Of a stretch of 7,392 nucleotides of DNA, positions 1 to 3,505 are shown one piece after another. The stretch's first letter is position 1. Every line of letters starts with the position of its first letter. Under the pieces are notes generated by a model. That model made no database searches. It saw only the letters and a program-made list of their open reading frames with translations, and was not told the DNA's origin. The DNA is taken from assembly GCA_002011685.1 (NCBI GenBank), contig MTOL01000126.1, positions 1-7,392 on the forward strand, written 5' to 3'. Source of the DNA: Deferribacteres bacterium JdFR-76 (lineage in GTDB: Bacteria > Zhuqueibacterota > JdFR-76). The translations under genes and the position numbers were made by a program.

Positions 1-57
1 GGGCAATTTTTGTGGCTCCTTCTGTAAAGCCGGACCGGCGGTATTAATAAGAAAAGC

Positions 58-61
58 GGAG
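58..61 (+). promoter_or_regulatory. Ribosome binding site for the YgjP-like peptidase gene
   Basis: GGAG lies six bases before the GTG at 68. This supports GTG 68 as the start, even though the same frame stays open to the left edge with no other ATG, GTG or TTG start in it. No convincing promoter is visible in bases 1-57. Confidence 0.6.
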
Positions 62-67
62 TGGGAA

Positions 68-790
68 GTGAAAAGGCGGGATCGGGTTTTGGAACTGCAC
101 ATTGGGAAGAGACGTCTGGAGCTTCGCATCGTGTGGAAGCAGCGGATGCGAAACCTCCGGCTCCGGGTGCTAGAGGATGGCAGAATTCAAGTATCTGCCA
201 GCCCGCTCTTTTCGCAGAGGCAGATTCTGGATTTTGTTCACAGGCACCGCCGCTGGATCGAACGGCGGCTGGAACTTCAGAAACGGAACAGGCCACCGCT
301 GGATTTGAAGCATTCAAAGAAAATACCTTTTCTGGGAAGACAGCTACAGGTGTCCGCAGTAAATGGGGGCGAAAAGAAGCTGCGATGGCACCTATCTGGA
401 GATCGGCTTTTTCTGTGGATCCCGGATGGCGATCGGTTGGAGGGGGCGTTGAAGGAGTGGTACCGCCAACAAGCCAGGGAATTCTTGGAGAGGAGGGTAG
501 CGTATTGGGCCGGAAAAATGGGGCTTTCTTACCGCGCAATACGGGTGAAAAACCAGCGGTCCCGCTGGGGGAGCTGTTCCGACCGGGGAATTTTGAACTT
601 CAACTTCCGTATTCTTTGGCTGCCTCCGGATGAAGCAGACTGGGTGATCGTTCACGAGCTGGCTCACCGGCGGTATCCCAATCATTCGCGGGAATTCTGG
701 CAGCTGGTGCAAGAATATTGCCCCAATTCTGACGGACTGCGGAAATCCATACGGCAAAAAGGCCACTGGCTTCTTTGCTTGCAAAAATAG
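68..790 (+). CDS. YgjP/DUF45-family zinc metallopeptidase
   Basis: This 240-residue protein matches the YgjP-like metallopeptidase domain family (DUF45, related to M48 and WLM gluzincins). The zinc site is visible as HELAH at residues 196-200 (ligands His196 and His200, catalytic Glu197), followed by NHS with a probable third ligand His206, then 'REFW'. The family hallmark SRWGSC is at 165-170, followed by the typical 'LNFNFRILWLPP' stretch. The N-terminal part (residues 8-65) has the usual arginine-rich 'RNLRLRV' start and a helix with 'RRWIERRL'. Length is normal for the family. No signal peptide or membrane segment is seen, so it should be cytosolic. Substrate and physiological role are not established for most members. 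The GTG start is chosen because of the GGAG six bases upstream and because the protein then begins where family members usually begin. It is convergent with the RmlD-like gene, with only 15 bases between the stops. Family assignment is firm; function is not. Confidence 0.93.
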   Translation: MKRRDRVLELHIGKRRLELRIVWKQRMRNLRLRVLEDGRIQVSASPLFSQRQILDFVHRHRRWIERRLELQKRNRPPLDLKHSKKIPFLGRQLQVSAVNGGEKKLRWHLSGDRLFLWIPDGDRLEGALKEWYRQQAREFLERRVAYWAGKMGLSYRAIRVKNQRSRWGSCSDRGILNFNFRILWLPPDEADWVIVHELAHRRYPNHSREFWQLVQEYCPNSDGLRKSIRQKGHWLLCLQK

Positions 791-805
791 GGAAAAGAAG
801 AATAG

Positions 806-1699
806 CTACGGAGCGAAGGCCCTGTAGGCCTGCTTGATTCCTTCGCGGTACCCGAGCAGCGGAGTGGAGAGCACAGCTCTGGCCCGCCCGATATCCAGCG
901 ACACATCAGCGGGCCTCCGCCCTGTGAAATCTGCTCTCCGGAAAGAGAAGCGCTTCAGAAGTTTGGGGGCAACGTTCAGAACGCCCGCAAGGTACAGACC
1001 GAATTCATACCGGCTCACACGGTCCGCACCCCCCAGATGGAGGATGCCGCACAGGTTTTTGCGAACCGCTTCTTCGATTGCTTCGGCCAGATTCCCTGCG
1101 AATATGGGGGTGCGGTACTGGTCTTCAAAAAGGGGAGTCACCTGTCCTTTTTGCCAGGTATGGCGCATCCATTCGGAGAACGAAGTGCCTAACAGAACGG
1201 GGGGACCGTAAATGATTGCCGGTCGTACCACCAGGTTTTCCTGACTTGCCTTCAGCACGATATGCTCTGCTTCTGCTTTTGTGCGGCCGTAGTGACTCAG
1301 CGGATTTGGTTGTGCCTCTTCTGCGTATGGGGGATGTTCTCCGTCGAACACCAGATCTGTTGAAATGTAAATAACCTTGGCGCCTGTACGCCGGGCCTCC
1401 CGCACCAGGATTTCCGTTCCATGTACGTTAAGGCGGGTAGCTTCTTCGGGCTGGGTTTCACACTGGTCCACATTGGTCATGGCTGCATTGTGCAGGATCA
1501 GGTCCGGTCCAAACGATGAAACCACTTCCCGAATCTGCCGTTCCTGGGTGAGATCCATGGGATGCCAGAGCACATCCGGAAGATTTGCATCTGGCCGGTT
1601 CTGGCAATATGTGGCCAGCACTGTGTGATTTCTATGGAACTGCTTGACGAGATATCCGCCTAAGAAGCTGCTTCCGCCCGTAATCAGGACCTTTGCCAT
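806..1699 (-). CDS. RmlD-like dTDP-4-dehydrorhamnose reductase (extended SDR)
   Basis: A 297-residue NAD(P)-dependent short-chain dehydrogenase/reductase of the RmlD type. By family knowledge, RmlD reduces dTDP-4-dehydro-L-rhamnose to dTDP-L-rhamnose in the cytosol, the last step before rhamnose enters surface polysaccharides. The nucleotide-binding fold starts at residue 4 with TGGSSFLG (7-14), a variant of TGxxGxxG in which Ser11 replaces the middle glycine. The catalytic set is Ser113/Thr114/Asp115 in 'STDLVFDG', then Tyr137 and Lys141 in 'YGRTK'. RmlD-typical signatures are 'HNAAMTNVDQCE' near 70-81, 'DQYRTPIFAGNLAEAI' in the C-terminal half and 'GILHLGG' after it. The length is typical. 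No rmlA, rmlB or rmlC is in the window, so the exact substrate is not proven; related enzymes act on other nucleotide sugars, and MAT2B-like proteins share the fold. The gene is last in the minus-strand run, 17 bases behind its upstream neighbour. Confidence 0.88.
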   Translation of the reverse strand: MAKVLITGGSSFLGGYLVKQFHRNHTVLATYCQNRPDANLPDVLWHPMDLTQERQIREVVSSFGPDLILHNAAMTNVDQCETQPEEATRLNVHGTEILVREARRTGAKVIYISTDLVFDGEHPPYAEEAQPNPLSHYGRTKAEAEHIVLKASQENLVVRPAIIYGPPVLLGTSFSEWMRHTWQKGQVTPLFEDQYRTPIFAGNLAEAIEEAVRKNLCGILHLGGADRVSRYEFGLYLAGVLNVAPKLLKRFSFRRADFTGRRPADVSLDIGRARAVLSTPLLGYREGIKQAYRAFAP

Positions 1700-1702
1700 T
1701 TT

Positions 1703-1709
1703 CTCCTCC
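1703..1709 (-). promoter_or_regulatory. Strong ribosome binding site for the RmlD-like gene
   Basis: On the minus strand the sequence reads GGAGGAG, then three A's, then ATG at 1699. This near-consensus Shine-Dalgarno site sits in the 17-base gap after the upstream stop (1718-1720). It fixes the start and suggests the gene is translated independently from a shared transcript. Confidence 0.8.
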
Positions 1710-1717
1710 AGCTATTT

Positions 1718-2449
1718 TCACCAGCGGAGCCGGATGTTCAGAACCAGGGCCGAAATCGCGGAAGGGGGATCAGCTGGCTGGATCCTGAAAGATACGTTTT
1801 TCAAATGGTTGTGGCGGCTGAGCCAGGCAGCGTCGATGGCGCTAACCAGATGATTGACGAGAAGACCGGCAATGACCAGGGTACTGTTGCGGAAGGCCAG
1901 TTCGCTGTTTAGCCGCATGCGGTCAAACCGCTTCCGGGCCGCTTCACTTTCCCACTGCCAGAAATGGTCAGCGTCCACCGGGTAAACATCATCGTAGCGG
2001 CGGAACCGCCGCATCTCTTCGTTGTATTCGTAAATATCCCGATAGTTGCTCACGTGGAAGTAGTAAGACTTTTCCTTTTTTGCGGAGTTAATGCCCGCAT
2101 GCATCCGGGCGTAGCGAATGTAATCGGAGCGCTTCCAGCCGCCATACACGCGGAATGCGGCGTAGAGCGCCCAAAGGGTACCTTCGCCGATCCAGAACCA
2201 GCGGGCCCGGGTTTTATGCCCCACTGACCATTCGCCCCAGCCGGGAAGAATAAGAGACTTCAGAAAAGCGCTCCCTGTTTGGCTGGTTTGTGAAGCAGCC
2301 TCCTGGGATGGCTGATCGCTTTTGGTCTGGATGGAGAAAGCCATCCCGGTACCGGGCAGGAGAAGAGGATGTTTTAGAGAATCTTGTGCGCTGGCGGAAA
2401 TGGAAAAGAACATCAACAGTACCGTGGCGGCGGTAATGCGGTGTTTCAA
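1718..2449 (-). CDS. Secreted/envelope protein of unknown function, paralogue 2 (DUF5683-like)
   Basis: I do not recognise a function. The protein is 243 residues from a TTG start at 2449. That start is chosen because a strong site (GAGAGGGAGGG) lies just upstream and because it puts a clean signal peptide at the N-terminus: 'KHR', a hydrophobic core (residues 7-18), then 'ASA' with probable cleavage after Ala21 and Gln at +1. A longer reading from TTG 2549-2551 would overlap the upstream gene and bury the signal peptide. Residues 64-72 (LKSLILPGW) and the following 'WFWIGEGTLWALYAAF' look like a hydrophobic hairpin. The middle (about 105-180) is charged and rich in Tyr and Arg. A second hydrophobic stretch carries NHLVSAIDAA (199-208). 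The C-terminus is strand-like and ends in Trp. The LPGxGE and NHxxSAxDAA motifs and 'YIxYA' are shared with the gene just upstream, so the two are tandem paralogues. The LPG-type membrane hairpin resembles DUF5683-type proteins of Bacteroidota; that link is tentative. Confidence 0.85.
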   Translation of the reverse strand: MKHRITAATVLLMFFSISASAQDSLKHPLLLPGTGMAFSIQTKSDQPSQEAASQTSQTGSAFLKSLILPGWGEWSVGHKTRARWFWIGEGTLWALYAAFRVYGGWKRSDYIRYARMHAGINSAKKEKSYYFHVSNYRDIYEYNEEMRRFRRYDDVYPVDADHFWQWESEAARKRFDRMRLNSELAFRNSTLVIAGLLVNHLVSAIDAAWLSRHNHLKNVSFRIQPADPPSAISALVLNIRLRW

Positions 2450-2453
2450 GATG

Positions 2454-2464
2454 CCCTCCCTCTC
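2454..2464 (-). promoter_or_regulatory. Ribosome binding site deciding a TTG start
   Basis: The minus strand reads GAGAGGGAGGG, with the GGGAGG core ending five bases before TTG 2449. No comparably placed ATG or GTG fits the signal peptide, so this purine-rich site is the main reason for calling a TTG start here. Confidence 0.75.
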
Positions 2465-2480
2465 TAGTAAAGGTGATGAT

Positions 2481-2503
2481 CCGCAGCGACGATCCCGCTG
2501 CGG
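2481..2503. other. Perfect 8-bp inverted repeat between the two paralogues
   Basis: CCGCAGCG (2481-2488) and CGCTGCGG (2496-2503) are exact reverse complements with a 7-base loop. The hairpin starts one base past the stop codon (2505-2507) of the upstream paralogue on the minus strand. It lies about 17 bases before the ribosome binding site of the downstream one. No T-run follows on either strand, so it is not a standard intrinsic terminator. It could act as an mRNA-stabilising or partly terminating hairpin that sets the ratio of the two proteins. Confidence 0.7.
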
Positions 2504-2504
2504 C

Positions 2505-3338
2505 CTAAAAACTGAACTGCAGGCTGCCCATGACAGCCGGACGGTGGTCAATTTCCACGTATTTTACCCGTACTTTCGGTTTCACTCTGCTGTTGAAGGA
2601 ACGGACGGCCAAGGCCGCATCGAAAGCGCTGAGAATGTGATTCAGCAGAACCACAGCAGTGGCATAGCTGGCCAGTTTCAGTTCGCTGTTGCTGTTGGCA
2701 CGCAGCTCCATATAAAACAGGCTGCGTTTTGAGGTGTCCGTTTCCACCAGCCCGGGAATCCAGTTAACATCTTCCCAGCCGGCATTGAATTTCTGATACT
2801 TGCCAATCATTTCGTAATACTGTTGGGTCTTTTTGTCAGGTAGTTCATGGTGAGCATAAATTTCCTGATCTTCCGGTGAAAGAGAGTTCCACCACTGTTC
2901 CCATTTCTCCCGGCTCCAGTATCTGTCCGCGTATTCGATGTACTTTCGCTCCCAATCTTCTCCTTTTTTCTTATGGGTGACATACGAATACCAGGCGGCA
3001 CCTTCTATGGCCAGCATCAAAGCACCGCGGATCCAGCTTTTGGCGTAAAATTCGCCAGCTCCCGGCAAGACAAGGGAAAGAAGAACTGCTGTGGTAGGAG
3101 ATTTCTTTCCGGTGCTGCTTTTTGCCGTTGCCCGCTGAAATACGGGAGCGGAAAATTGCACATCCGGAACTTCAGGAACCAGGTGACCAAAAAATTCCGC
3201 GTGTTTGCTCCACTGGAATGGAGCTGCGGGGTTGGCAGGATTTTCACCTGCAAGGAGCGGCAGCGGGCCTGCCAAAAGAACCAGCAAAACCCAAAATATT
3301 CCGAATGTGAAAAAATAGCCTTTCATAATCTTTTGCAC
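2505..3338 (-). CDS. Secreted/envelope protein of unknown function, paralogue 1 (DUF5683-like)
   Basis: I do not recognise a function. The protein is 277 residues from GTG 3338; an ATG four codons later (3326) is an equally good start, and neither has a clear Shine-Dalgarno site. A signal peptide is evident: basic start, hydrophobic core at about residues 8-24, 'PLPLLAG' with likely cleavage near residue 30. After a Pro- and Lys-rich linker (about 55-82) comes a hydrophobic segment with LPGAGEFY at 91-98, then 'RGALMLAIEGAAWYSYV', likely a membrane hairpin or re-entrant segment. Residues 123-205 are very rich in Trp, Tyr, Glu and Lys. A last hydrophobic stretch (223-243) holds NHILSAFDAA at 233-242, and the C-terminus is strand-like, ending in Phe. 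The same motif order is seen in the next gene downstream (LPGxGE, YIxYA, 'RxNS', NHxxSAxDAA), so this is a tandem duplication that has since diverged. It follows the peptidase-propeller-barrel gene after 167 bases. DUF5683-type membership is a guess from the LPG motif. Confidence 0.86.
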   Translation of the reverse strand: MQKIMKGYFFTFGIFWVLLVLLAGPLPLLAGENPANPAAPFQWSKHAEFFGHLVPEVPDVQFSAPVFQRATAKSSTGKKSPTTAVLLSLVLPGAGEFYAKSWIRGALMLAIEGAAWYSYVTHKKKGEDWERKYIEYADRYWSREKWEQWWNSLSPEDQEIYAHHELPDKKTQQYYEMIGKYQKFNAGWEDVNWIPGLVETDTSKRSLFYMELRANSNSELKLASYATAVVLLNHILSAFDAALAVRSFNSRVKPKVRVKYVEIDHRPAVMGSLQFSF

Positions 3339-3505
3339 CCGTTTACCGACGACATTTTAATTTTCGGTGCAAGAAAGGGAAAAATCAAATGATTCCGCAT
3401 GCGAATTGCAAAATTGAAATTCGTTTACCAGCTCCGGGGACGCTGCTGGATTAGGATCCCCAGCGTTTTGACCGCGTGCGTTTTCCCGGGGCAAAACCGC
3501 CGCTT
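3339..3505 (-). promoter_or_regulatory. 167-base gap with small palindromes; possible internal promoter region
   Basis: This is the longest non-coding stretch in the minus-strand run. Next to the upstream stop, GCTGG (3445-3449) pairs with CCAGC (3460-3464) around a 10-base loop. Nearer the downstream gene the sequence becomes AT-rich and holds the 8-bp palindrome CGCATGCG (3396-3403) and the inverted repeat CGAATT/AATTCG (3402-3407 and 3418-3423). No T-run follows the first hairpin on the minus strand. A TTGCAA at about 3408-3413 (minus) has only a poor -10 partner 17 bases on, so a sigma70-type promoter is possible but weak. The region may hold a promoter or operator for the paralogue pair. 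Confidence 0.3.

Noticed and set aside
1..47. Tail of an upstream plus-strand gene (frames ending at TAA 25-27 or TAA 45-47)
   Set aside because: Only 8-14 codons are available and either frame could end by chance; nothing recognisable is encoded.
61..633. A 190-residue open frame overlapping the YgjP-like gene on the same strand
   Set aside because: The other frame carries unmistakable HELAH and SRWGSC motifs. This one has low-complexity sequence with no recognisable domain, so it is a shadow frame.
2450..2551. A longer N-terminus for the second paralogue starting at TTG 2551
   Set aside because: It would overlap the end of the upstream paralogue and put 34 non-hydrophobic residues before a clear signal peptide, and a strong ribosome binding site lies just before TTG 2449.
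3441..3470. Hairpin GCTGG/CCAGC after the large gene as an intrinsic terminator
   Set aside because: The stem is only 5 bp with a 10-base loop, and on the minus strand no T-run follows. A short TTTT follows on the plus strand, but no plus-strand gene ends there.
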